Origin: Citrus sinensis
Lineage: Eukaryota; Streptophyta; Magnoliopsida; Sapindales; Rutaceae
DNA: 64,000 nt
Assembly: GCF_022201045.2 (NCBI RefSeq)
Contig: NC_068558.1
Location: 52,244,634 to 52,308,633 of the forward strand
Direction: 5' to 3'
In this document: positions 51,462-63,733 of the stretch, one piece after another
Numbering within the stretch: the stretch's first letter is position 1
Layout: each line of letters opens with the position of its first letter
The notes under the pieces: generated by a model
Told to the model about the DNA's origin: nothing
What the model saw: only the letters and a program-made list of their open reading frames with translations
The model's database searches: none
Program-made: the position numbers and the translations under genes

Positions 51462-51747
51462 GTGGGGCGGGATCGGGAGGCGGCGGACGCGTTCGGTGGG
51501 GTTCGGGCGGGTGCGGCCGGGTGGGGGGTGGCCCGGGGGGCTATAGCGCACGGCCTCGGGGGCCGCAAAGAAGGGGCCGTAACTCATGATCCGGGCCTCC
51601 GATTCCGTTTCCGTCGGGTCCCACGGGACCAGGGGTCCGGGGGCATCGGGATGGGGGGGTAGCCGCGCGGCGGTTTGAACGCCGAAAAATGGGCATGATC
51701 GGGGCGGTTTAGCCGGTTTGGCCGGTTTCGGCCCCCCGGGGGGGACC
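51462..51747 (+). repeat. Shortened 286-bp satellite unit
   Basis: Lacks the 156 bp between the two homologous subunits and, in addition, 19 bp between two CCCCGGGGGG runs (461 minus 156 minus 19 is 286). Its first-subunit sequence switches to second-subunit bases at GGGACCAGGGGTCCGG, as expected for an exchange between subunits. Confidence 0.9.
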
Positions 51748-54700
51748 GTGGGGCGGGATCGGGAGGCGGCGGACGCGTTCGGTGGGGTTCGGGCGGGTGC
51801 GGCCGGGTGGGGGGTGGCCCGGGGGGCTATAGCGCACGGCCTCGGGGGCCGCAAAGAAGGGGCCGTAACTCATGATCCGGGCCTCCGATTCCGTTTCCGT
51901 CGGGTCCCACGGGACCAGGGTCCCGGGGGCATCGGGATGGGTGGGTAGCCGCGCGGCGGTTTGAACGCCGAAAAATGGGCATGTTCGGGGTGCGCTCAGT
52001 AGGTTTTGACGGTTTTGGCCGTATCTCATGATCCGGGCATCCGATTCCGTTTCCGTCAGGTCCCTCGGGACCAGGGGTCCGGGGGCATCGGGATGGGGGG
52101 GTAGCCGCGCGGCGGTTTGAACGCCGAAAAATGGGCATGATCGGGGCGGTTTAGCCGGTTTGGCCGGTTTCGGCCCCCCGGGGGGCGGTTCATGCCCCGG
52201 GGGGGACCGTGGGGCGGGATCGGGAGGCGGCGGACGCGTTCGGTGGGGTTCGGGCGGGTGCGGCCGGGTGGGGGGTGGCCCGGGGGGCTATAGCGCACGG
52301 CCTCGGGGGCCGCAAAGAAGGGGCCGTAACTCATGATCCGGGCCTCCGATTCCGTTTCCGTCGGGTCCCACGGGACCAGGGTCCCGGGGGCATCGGGATG
52401 GGTGGGTAGCCGCGCGGCGGTTTGAACGCCGAAAAATGGGCATGTTCGGGGTGCGCTCAGTAGGTTTTGACGGTTTTGGCCGTATCTCATGATCCGGGCA
52501 TCCGATTCCGTTTCCGTCAGGTCCCTCGGGACCAGGGGTCCGGGGGCATCGGGATGGGGGGGTAGCCGCGCGGCGGTTTGAACGCCGAAAAATGGGCATG
52601 ATCGGGGCGGTTTAGCCGGTTTGGCCGGTTTCGGCCCCCCGGGGGGCGGTTCATGCCCCGGGGGGGACCGTGGGGCGGGATCGGGAGGCGGCGGACGCGT
52701 TCGGTGGGGTTCGGGCGGGTGCGGCCGGGTGGGGGGTGGCCCGGGGGGCTATAGCGCACGGCCTCGGGGGCCGCAAAGAAGGGGCCGTAACTCATGATCC
52801 GGGCCTCCGATTCCGTTTCCGTCGGGTCCCACGGGACCAGGGTCCCGGGGGCATCGGGATGGGTGGGTAGCCGCGCGGCGGTTTGAACGCCGAAAAATGG
52901 GCATGTTCGGGGTGCGCTCAGTAGGTTTTGACGGTTTTGGCCGTATCTCATGATCCGGGCATCCGATTCCGTTTCCGTCAGGTCCCTCGGGACCAGGGGT
53001 CCGGGGGCATCGGGATGGGGGGGTAGCCGCGCGGCGGTTTGAACGCCGAAAAATGGGCATGATCGGGGCGGTTTAGCCGGTTTGGCCGGTTTCGGCCCCC
53101 CGGGGGGCGGTTCATGCCCCGGGGGGGACCGTGGGGCGGGATCGGGAGGCGGCGGACGCGTTCGGTGGGGTTCGGGCGGGTGCGGCCGGGTGGGGGGTGG
53201 CCCGGGGGGCTATAGCGCACGGCCTCGGGGGCCGCAAAGAAGGGGCCGTAACTCATGATCCGGGCCTCCGATTCCGTTTCCGTCGGGTCCCACGGGACCA
53301 GGGTCCCGGGGGCATCGGGATGGGTGGGTAGCCGCGCGGCGGTTTGAACGCCGAAAAATGGGCATGTTCGGGGTGCGCTCAGTAGGTTTTGACGGTTTTG
53401 GCCGTATCTCATGATCCGGGCATCCGATTCCGTTTCCGTCAGGTCCCTCGGGACCAGGGGTCCGGGGGCATCGGGATGGGGGGGTAGCCGCGCGGCGGTT
53501 TGAACGCCGAAAAATGGGCATGATCGGGGCGGTTTAGCCGGTTTGGCCGGTTTCGGCCCCCCGGGGGGCGGTTCATGCCCCGGGGGGGACCGTGGGGCGG
53601 GATCGGGAGGCGGCGGACGCGTTCGGTGGGGTTCGGGCGGGTGCGGCCGGGTGGGGGGTGGCCCGGGGGGCTATAGCGCACGGCCTCGGGGGCCGCAAAG
53701 AAGGGGCCGTAACTCATGATCCGGGCCTCCGATTCCGTTTCCGTCGGGTCCCACGGGACCAGGGTCCCGGGGGCATCGGGATGGGTGGGTAGCCGCGCGG
53801 CGGTTTGAACGCCGAAAAATGGGCATGTTCGGGGTGCGCTCAGTAGGTTTTGACGGTTTTGGCCGTATCTCATGATCCGGGCATCCGATTCCGTTTCCGT
53901 CAGGTCCCTCGGGACCAGGGGTCCGGGGGCATCGGGATGGGGGGGTAGCCGCGCGGCGGTTTGAACGCCGAAAAATGGGCATGATCGGGGCGGTTTAGCC
54001 GGTTTGGCCGGTTTCGGCCCCCCGGGGGGCGGTTCATGCCCCGGGGGGGACCGTGGGGCGGGATCGGGAGGCGGCGGACGCGTTCGGTGGGGTTCGGGCG
54101 GGTGCGGCCGGGTGGGGGGTGGCCCGGGGGGCTATAGCGCACGGCCTCGGGGGCCGCAAAGAAGGGGCCGTAACTCATGATCCGGGCCTCCGATTCCGTT
54201 TCCGTCGGGTCCCACGGGACCAGGGTCCCGGGGGCATCGGGATGGGTGGGTAGCCGCGCGGCGGTTTGAACGCCGAAAAATGGGCATGTTCGGGGTGCGC
54301 TCAGTAGGTTTTGACGGTTTTGGCCGTATCTCATGATCCGGGCATCCGATTCCGTTTCCGTCAGGTCCCTCGGGACCAGGGGTCCGGGGGCATCGGGATG
54401 GGGGGGTAGCCGCGCGGCGGTTTGAACGCCGAAAAATGGGCATGATCGGGGCGGTTTAGCCGGTTTGGCCGGTTTCGGCCCCCCGGGGGGCGGTTCATGC
54501 CCCGGGGGGGACCGTGGGGCGGGATCGGGAGGCGGCGGACGCGTTCGGTGGGGTTCGGGCGGGTGCGGCCGGGTGGGGGGTGGCCCGGGGGGCTATAGCG
54601 CACGGCCTCGGGGGCCGCAAAGAAGGGGCCGTAACTCATGATCCGGGCCTCCGATTCCGTTTCCGTCGGGTCCCACGGGACCAGGGTCCCGGGGGCATCG

Positions 54701-57700
54701 GGATGGGTGGGTAGCCGCGCGGCGGTTTGAACGCCGAAAAATGGGCATGTTCGGGGTGCGCTCAGTAGGTTTTGACGGTTTTGGCCGTATCTCATGATCC
54801 GGGCATCCGATTCCGTTTCCGTCAGGTCCCTCGGGACCAGGGGTCCGGGGGCATCGGGATGGGGGGGTAGCCGCGCGGCGGTTTGAACGCCGAAAAATGG
54901 GCATGATCGGGGCGGTTTAGCCGGTTTGGCCGGTTTCGGCCCCCCGGGGGGCGGTTCATGCCCCGGGGGGGACCGTGGGGCGGGATCGGGAGGCGGCGGA
55001 CGCGTTCGGTGGGGTTCGGGCGGGTGCGGCCGGGTGGGGGGTGGCCCGGGGGGCTATAGCGCACGGCCTCGGGGGCCGCAAAGAAGGGGCCGTAACTCAT
55101 GATCCGGGCCTCCGATTCCGTTTCCGTCGGGTCCCACGGGACCAGGGTCCCGGGGGCATCGGGATGGGTGGGTAGCCGCGCGGCGGTTTGAACGCCGAAA
55201 AATGGGCATGTTCGGGGTGCGCTCAGTAGGTTTTGACGGTTTTGGCCGTATCTCATGATCCGGGCATCCGATTCCGTTTCCGTCAGGTCCCTCGGGACCA
55301 GGGGTCCGGGGGCATCGGGATGGGGGGGTAGCCGCGCGGCGGTTTGAACGCCGAAAAATGGGCATGATCGGGGCGGTTTAGCCGGTTTGGCCGGTTTCGG
55401 CCCCCCGGGGGGCGGTTCATGCCCCGGGGGGGACCGTGGGGCGGGATCGGGAGGCGGCGGACGCGTTCGGTGGGGTTCGGGCGGGTGCGGCCGGGTGGGG
55501 GGTGGCCCGGGGGGCTATAGCGCACGGCCTCGGGGGCCGCAAAGAAGGGGCCGTAACTCATGATCCGGGCCTCCGATTCCGTTTCCGTCGGGTCCCACGG
55601 GACCAGGGTCCCGGGGGCATCGGGATGGGTGGGTAGCCGCGCGGCGGTTTGAACGCCGAAAAATGGGCATGTTCGGGGTGCGCTCAGTAGGTTTTGACGG
55701 TTTTGGCCGTATCTCATGATCCGGGCATCCGATTCCGTTTCCGTCAGGTCCCTCGGGACCAGGGGTCCGGGGGCATCGGGATGGGGGGGTAGCCGCGCGG
55801 CGGTTTGAACGCCGAAAAATGGGCATGATCGGGGCGGTTTAGCCGGTTTGGCCGGTTTCGGCCCCCCGGGGGGCGGTTCATGCCCCGGGGGGGACCGTGG
55901 GGCGGGATCGGGAGGCGGCGGACGCGTTCGGTGGGGTTCGGGCGGGTGCGGCCGGGTGGGGGGTGGCCCGGGGGGCTATAGCGCACGGCCTCGGGGGCCG
56001 CAAAGAAGGGGCCGTAACTCATGATCCGGGCCTCCGATTCCGTTTCCGTCGGGTCCCACGGGACCAGGGTCCCGGGGGCATCGGGATGGGTGGGTAGCCG
56101 CGCGGCGGTTTGAACGCCGAAAAATGGGCATGTTCGGGGTGCGCTCAGTAGGTTTTGACGGTTTTGGCCGTATCTCATGATCCGGGCATCCGATTCCGTT
56201 TCCGTCAGGTCCCTCGGGACCAGGGGTCCGGGGGCATCGGGATGGGGGGGTAGCCGCGCGGCGGTTTGAACGCCGAAAAATGGGCATGATCGGGGCGGTT
56301 TAGCCGGTTTGGCCGGTTTCGGCCCCCCGGGGGGCGGTTCATGCCCCGGGGGGGACCGTGGGGCGGGATCGGGAGGCGGCGGACGCGTTCGGTGGGGTTC
56401 GGGCGGGTGCGGCCGGGTGGGGGGTGGCCCGGGGGGCTATAGCGCACGGCCTCGGGGGCCGCAAAGAAGGGGCCGTAACTCATGATCCGGGCCTCCGATT
56501 CCGTTTCCGTCGGGTCCCACGGGACCAGGGTCCCGGGGGCATCGGGATGGGTGGGTAGCCGCGCGGCGGTTTGAACGCCGAAAAATGGGCATGTTCGGGG
56601 TGCGCTCAGTAGGTTTTGACGGTTTTGGCCGTATCTCATGATCCGGGCATCCGATTCCGTTTCCGTCAGGTCCCTCGGGACCAGGGGTCCGGGGGCATCG
56701 GGATGGGGGGGTAGCCGCGCGGCGGTTTGAACGCCGAAAAATGGGCATGATCGGGGCGGTTTAGCCGGTTTGGCCGGTTTCGGCCCCCCGGGGGGCGGTT
56801 CATGCCCCGGGGGGGACCGTGGGGCGGGATCGGGAGGCGGCGGACGCGTTCGGTGGGGTTCGGGCGGGTGCGGCCGGGTGGGGGGTGGCCCGGGGGGCTA
56901 TAGCGCACGGCCTCGGGGGCCGCAAAGAAGGGGCCGTAACTCATGATCCGGGCCTCCGATTCCGTTTCCGTCGGGTCCCACGGGACCAGGGTCCCGGGGG
57001 CATCGGGATGGGTGGGTAGCCGCGCGGCGGTTTGAACGCCGAAAAATGGGCATGTTCGGGGTGCGCTCAGTAGGTTTTGACGGTTTTGGCCGTATCTCAT
57101 GATCCGGGCATCCGATTCCGTTTCCGTCAGGTCCCTCGGGACCAGGGGTCCGGGGGCATCGGGATGGGGGGGTAGCCGCGCGGCGGTTTGAACGCCGAAA
57201 AATGGGCATGATCGGGGCGGTTTAGCCGGTTTGGCCGGTTTCGGCCCCCCGGGGGGCGGTTCATGCCCCGGGGGGGACCGTGGGGCGGGATCGGGAGGCG
57301 GCGGACGCGTTCGGTGGGGTTCGGGCGGGTGCGGCCGGGTGGGGGGTGGCCCGGGGGGCTATAGCGCACGGCCTCGGGGGCCGCAAAGAAGGGGCCGTAA
57401 CTCATGATCCGGGCCTCCGATTCCGTTTCCGTCGGGTCCCACGGGACCAGGGTCCCGGGGGCATCGGGATGGGTGGGTAGCCGCGCGGCGGTTTGAACGC
57501 CGAAAAATGGGCATGTTCGGGGTGCGCTCAGTAGGTTTTGACGGTTTTGGCCGTATCTCATGATCCGGGCATCCGATTCCGTTTCCGTCAGGTCCCTCGG
57601 GACCAGGGGTCCGGGGGCATCGGGATGGGGGGGTAGCCGCGCGGCGGTTTGAACGCCGAAAAATGGGCATGATCGGGGCGGTTTAGCCGGTTTGGCCGGT

Positions 57701-60700
57701 TTCGGCCCCCCGGGGGGCGGTTCATGCCCCGGGGGGGACCGTGGGGCGGGATCGGGAGGCGGCGGACGCGTTCGGTGGGGTTCGGGCGGGTGCGGCCGGG
57801 TGGGGGGTGGCCCGGGGGGCTATAGCGCACGGCCTCGGGGGCCGCAAAGAAGGGGCCGTAACTCATGATCCGGGCCTCCGATTCCGTTTCCGTCGGGTCC
57901 CACGGGACCAGGGTCCCGGGGGCATCGGGATGGGTGGGTAGCCGCGCGGCGGTTTGAACGCCGAAAAATGGGCATGTTCGGGGTGCGCTCAGTAGGTTTT
58001 GACGGTTTTGGCCGTATCTCATGATCCGGGCATCCGATTCCGTTTCCGTCAGGTCCCTCGGGACCAGGGGTCCGGGGGCATCGGGATGGGGGGGTAGCCG
58101 CGCGGCGGTTTGAACGCCGAAAAATGGGCATGATCGGGGCGGTTTAGCCGGTTTGGCCGGTTTCGGCCCCCCGGGGGGCGGTTCATGCCCCGGGGGGGAC
58201 CGTGGGGCGGGATCGGGAGGCGGCGGACGCGTTCGGTGGGGTTCGGGCGGGTGCGGCCGGGTGGGGGGTGGCCCGGGGGGCTATAGCGCACGGCCTCGGG
58301 GGCCGCAAAGAAGGGGCCGTAACTCATGATCCGGGCCTCCGATTCCGTTTCCGTCGGGTCCCACGGGACCAGGGTCCCGGGGGCATCGGGATGGGTGGGT
58401 AGCCGCGCGGCGGTTTGAACGCCGAAAAATGGGCATGTTCGGGGTGCGCTCAGTAGGTTTTGACGGTTTTGGCCGTATCTCATGATCCGGGCATCCGATT
58501 CCGTTTCCGTCAGGTCCCTCGGGACCAGGGGTCCGGGGGCATCGGGATGGGGGGGTAGCCGCGCGGCGGTTTGAACGCCGAAAAATGGGCATGATCGGGG
58601 CGGTTTAGCCGGTTTGGCCGGTTTCGGCCCCCCGGGGGGCGGTTCATGCCCCGGGGGGGACCGTGGGGCGGGATCGGGAGGCGGCGGACGCGTTCGGTGG
58701 GGTTCGGGCGGGTGCGGCCGGGTGGGGGGTGGCCCGGGGGGCTATAGCGCACGGCCTCGGGGGCCGCAAAGAAGGGGCCGTAACTCATGATCCGGGCCTC
58801 CGATTCCGTTTCCGTCGGGTCCCACGGGACCAGGGTCCCGGGGGCATCGGGATGGGTGGGTAGCCGCGCGGCGGTTTGAACGCCGAAAAATGGGCATGTT
58901 CGGGGTGCGCTCAGTAGGTTTTGACGGTTTTGGCCGTATCTCATGATCCGGGCATCCGATTCCGTTTCCGTCAGGTCCCTCGGGACCAGGGGTCCGGGGG
59001 CATCGGGATGGGGGGGTAGCCGCGCGGCGGTTTGAACGCCGAAAAATGGGCATGATCGGGGCGGTTTAGCCGGTTTGGCCGGTTTCGGCCCCCCGGGGGG
59101 CGGTTCATGCCCCGGGGGGGACCGTGGGGCGGGATCGGGAGGCGGCGGACGCGTTCGGTGGGGTTCGGGCGGGTGCGGCCGGGTGGGGGGTGGCCCGGGG
59201 GGCTATAGCGCACGGCCTCGGGGGCCGCAAAGAAGGGGCCGTAACTCATGATCCGGGCCTCCGATTCCGTTTCCGTCGGGTCCCACGGGACCAGGGTCCC
59301 GGGGGCATCGGGATGGGTGGGTAGCCGCGCGGCGGTTTGAACGCCGAAAAATGGGCATGTTCGGGGTGCGCTCAGTAGGTTTTGACGGTTTTGGCCGTAT
59401 CTCATGATCCGGGCATCCGATTCCGTTTCCGTCAGGTCCCTCGGGACCAGGGGTCCGGGGGCATCGGGATGGGGGGGTAGCCGCGCGGCGGTTTGAACGC
59501 CGAAAAATGGGCATGATCGGGGCGGTTTAGCCGGTTTGGCCGGTTTCGGCCCCCCGGGGGGCGGTTCATGCCCCGGGGGGGACCGTGGGGCGGGATCGGG
59601 AGGCGGCGGACGCGTTCGGTGGGGTTCGGGCGGGTGCGGCCGGGTGGGGGGTGGCCCGGGGGGCTATAGCGCACGGCCTCGGGGGCCGCAAAGAAGGGGC
59701 CGTAACTCATGATCCGGGCCTCCGATTCCGTTTCCGTCGGGTCCCACGGGACCAGGGTCCCGGGGGCATCGGGATGGGTGGGTAGCCGCGCGGCGGTTTG
59801 AACGCCGAAAAATGGGCATGTTCGGGGTGCGCTCAGTAGGTTTTGACGGTTTTGGCCGTATCTCATGATCCGGGCATCCGATTCCGTTTCCGTCAGGTCC
59901 CTCGGGACCAGGGGTCCGGGGGCATCGGGATGGGGGGGTAGCCGCGCGGCGGTTTGAACGCCGAAAAATGGGCATGATCGGGGCGGTTTAGCCGGTTTGG
60001 CCGGTTTCGGCCCCCCGGGGGGCGGTTCATGCCCCGGGGGGGACCGTGGGGCGGGATCGGGAGGCGGCGGACGCGTTCGGTGGGGTTCGGGCGGGTGCGG
60101 CCGGGTGGGGGGTGGCCCGGGGGGCTATAGCGCACGGCCTCGGGGGCCGCAAAGAAGGGGCCGTAACTCATGATCCGGGCCTCCGATTCCGTTTCCGTCG
60201 GGTCCCACGGGACCAGGGTCCCGGGGGCATCGGGATGGGTGGGTAGCCGCGCGGCGGTTTGAACGCCGAAAAATGGGCATGTTCGGGGTGCGCTCAGTAG
60301 GTTTTGACGGTTTTGGCCGTATCTCATGATCCGGGCATCCGATTCCGTTTCCGTCAGGTCCCTCGGGACCAGGGGTCCGGGGGCATCGGGATGGGGGGGT
60401 AGCCGCGCGGCGGTTTGAACGCCGAAAAATGGGCATGATCGGGGCGGTTTAGCCGGTTTGGCCGGTTTCGGCCCCCCGGGGGGCGGTTCATGCCCCGGGG
60501 GGGACCGTGGGGCGGGATCGGGAGGCGGCGGACGCGTTCGGTGGGGTTCGGGCGGGTGCGGCCGGGTGGGGGGTGGCCCGGGGGGCTATAGCGCACGGCC
60601 TCGGGGGCCGCAAAGAAGGGGCCGTAACTCATGATCCGGGCCTCCGATTCCGTTTCCGTCGGGTCCCACGGGACCAGGGTCCCGGGGGCATCGGGATGGG

Positions 60701-63700
60701 TGGGTAGCCGCGCGGCGGTTTGAACGCCGAAAAATGGGCATGTTCGGGGTGCGCTCAGTAGGTTTTGACGGTTTTGGCCGTATCTCATGATCCGGGCATC
60801 CGATTCCGTTTCCGTCAGGTCCCTCGGGACCAGGGGTCCGGGGGCATCGGGATGGGGGGGTAGCCGCGCGGCGGTTTGAACGCCGAAAAATGGGCATGAT
60901 CGGGGCGGTTTAGCCGGTTTGGCCGGTTTCGGCCCCCCGGGGGGCGGTTCATGCCCCGGGGGGGACCGTGGGGCGGGATCGGGAGGCGGCGGACGCGTTC
61001 GGTGGGGTTCGGGCGGGTGCGGCCGGGTGGGGGGTGGCCCGGGGGGCTATAGCGCACGGCCTCGGGGGCCGCAAAGAAGGGGCCGTAACTCATGATCCGG
61101 GCCTCCGATTCCGTTTCCGTCGGGTCCCACGGGACCAGGGTCCCGGGGGCATCGGGATGGGTGGGTAGCCGCGCGGCGGTTTGAACGCCGAAAAATGGGC
61201 ATGTTCGGGGTGCGCTCAGTAGGTTTTGACGGTTTTGGCCGTATCTCATGATCCGGGCATCCGATTCCGTTTCCGTCAGGTCCCTCGGGACCAGGGGTCC
61301 GGGGGCATCGGGATGGGGGGGTAGCCGCGCGGCGGTTTGAACGCCGAAAAATGGGCATGATCGGGGCGGTTTAGCCGGTTTGGCCGGTTTCGGCCCCCCG
61401 GGGGGCGGTTCATGCCCCGGGGGGGACCGTGGGGCGGGATCGGGAGGCGGCGGACGCGTTCGGTGGGGTTCGGGCGGGTGCGGCCGGGTGGGGGGTGGCC
61501 CGGGGGGCTATAGCGCACGGCCTCGGGGGCCGCAAAGAAGGGGCCGTAACTCATGATCCGGGCCTCCGATTCCGTTTCCGTCGGGTCCCACGGGACCAGG
61601 GTCCCGGGGGCATCGGGATGGGTGGGTAGCCGCGCGGCGGTTTGAACGCCGAAAAATGGGCATGTTCGGGGTGCGCTCAGTAGGTTTTGACGGTTTTGGC
61701 CGTATCTCATGATCCGGGCATCCGATTCCGTTTCCGTCAGGTCCCTCGGGACCAGGGGTCCGGGGGCATCGGGATGGGGGGGTAGCCGCGCGGCGGTTTG
61801 AACGCCGAAAAATGGGCATGATCGGGGCGGTTTAGCCGGTTTGGCCGGTTTCGGCCCCCCGGGGGGCGGTTCATGCCCCGGGGGGGACCGTGGGGCGGGA
61901 TCGGGAGGCGGCGGACGCGTTCGGTGGGGTTCGGGCGGGTGCGGCCGGGTGGGGGGTGGCCCGGGGGGCTATAGCGCACGGCCTCGGGGGCCGCAAAGAA
62001 GGGGCCGTAACTCATGATCCGGGCCTCCGATTCCGTTTCCGTCGGGTCCCACGGGACCAGGGTCCCGGGGGCATCGGGATGGGTGGGTAGCCGCGCGGCG
62101 GTTTGAACGCCGAAAAATGGGCATGTTCGGGGTGCGCTCAGTAGGTTTTGACGGTTTTGGCCGTATCTCATGATCCGGGCATCCGGGTCCGTTTCCGTCA
62201 GGTCCCTCGGGACCAGGGGTCCGGGGGCATCGGGATGGGGGGGTAGCCGCGCGGCGGTTTGAACGCCGAAAAATGGGCATGATCGGGGCGGTTTAGCCGG
62301 TTTGGCCGGTTTCGGCCCCCCGGGGGGCGGTTCATGCCCCGGGGGGGACCGTGGGGCGGGATCGGGAGGCGGCGGACGCGTTCGGTGGGGTTCGGGCGGG
62401 TGCGGCCGGGTGGGGGGTGGCCCGGGGGGCTATAGCGCACGGCCTCGGGGGCCGCAAAGAAGGGGCCGTAACTCATGATCCGGGCCTCCGATTCCGTTTC
62501 CGTCGGGTCCCACGGGACCAGGGTCCCGGGGGCATCGGGATGGGTGGGTAGCCGCGCGGCGGTTTGAACGCCGAAAAATGGGCATGTTCGGGGTGCGCTC
62601 AGTAGGTTTTGACGGTTTTGGCCGTATCTCATGATCCGGGCATCCGATTCCGTTTCCGTCAGGTCCCTCGGGACCAGGGGTCCGGGGGCATCGGGATGGG
62701 GGGGTAGCCGCGCGGCGGTTTGAACGCCGAAAAATGGGCATGATCGGGGCGGTTTAGCCGGTTTGGCCGGTTTCGGCCCCCCGGGGGGCGGTTCATGCCC
62801 CGGGGGGGACCGTGGGGCGGGATCGGGAGGCGGCGGACGCGTTCGGTGGGGTTCGGGCGGGTGCGGCCGGGTGGGGGGTGGCCCGGGGGGCTATAGCGCA
62901 CGGCCTCGGGGGCCGCAAAGAAGGGGCCGTAACTCATGATCCGGGCCTCCGATTCCGTTTCCGTCGGGTCCCACGGGACCAGGGTCCCGGGGGCATCGGG
63001 ATGGGTGGGTAGCCGCGCGGCGGTTTGAACGCCGAAAAATGGGCATGTTCGGGGTGCGCTCAGTAGGTTTTGACGGTTTTGGCCGTATCTCATGATCCGG
63101 GCATCCGATTCCGTTTCCGTCAGGTCCCTCGGGACCAGGGGTCCGGGGGCATCGGGATGGGGGGGTAGCCGCGCGGCGGTTTGAACGCCGAAAAATGGGC
63201 ATGATCGGGGCGGTTTAGCCGGTTTGGCCGGTTTCGGCCCCCCGGGGGGCGGTTCATGCCCCGGGGGGGACCGTGGGGCGGGATCGGGAGGCGGCGGACG
63301 CGTTCGGTGGGGTTCGGGCGGGTGCGGCCGGGTGGGGGGTGGCCCGGGGGGCTATAGCGCACGGCCTCGGGGGCCGCAAAGAAGGGGCCGTAACTCATGA
63401 TCCGGGCCTCCGATTCCGTTTCCGTCGGGTCCCACGGGACCAGGGTCCCGGGGGCATCGGGATGGGTGGGTAGCCGCGCGGCGGTTTGAACGCCGAAAAA
63501 TGGGCATGTTCGGGGTGCGCTCAGTAGGTTTTGACGGTTTTGGCCGTATCTCATGATCCGGGCATCCGATTCCGTTTCCGTCAGGTCCCTCGGGACCAGG
63601 GGTCCGGGGGCATCGGGATGGGGGGGTAGCCGCGCGGCGGTTTGAACGCCGAAAAATGGGCATGATCGGGGCGGTTTAGCCGGTTTGGCCGGTTTCGGCC

Positions 63701-63733
63701 CCCCGGGGGGCGGTTCATGCCCCGGGGGGGACC

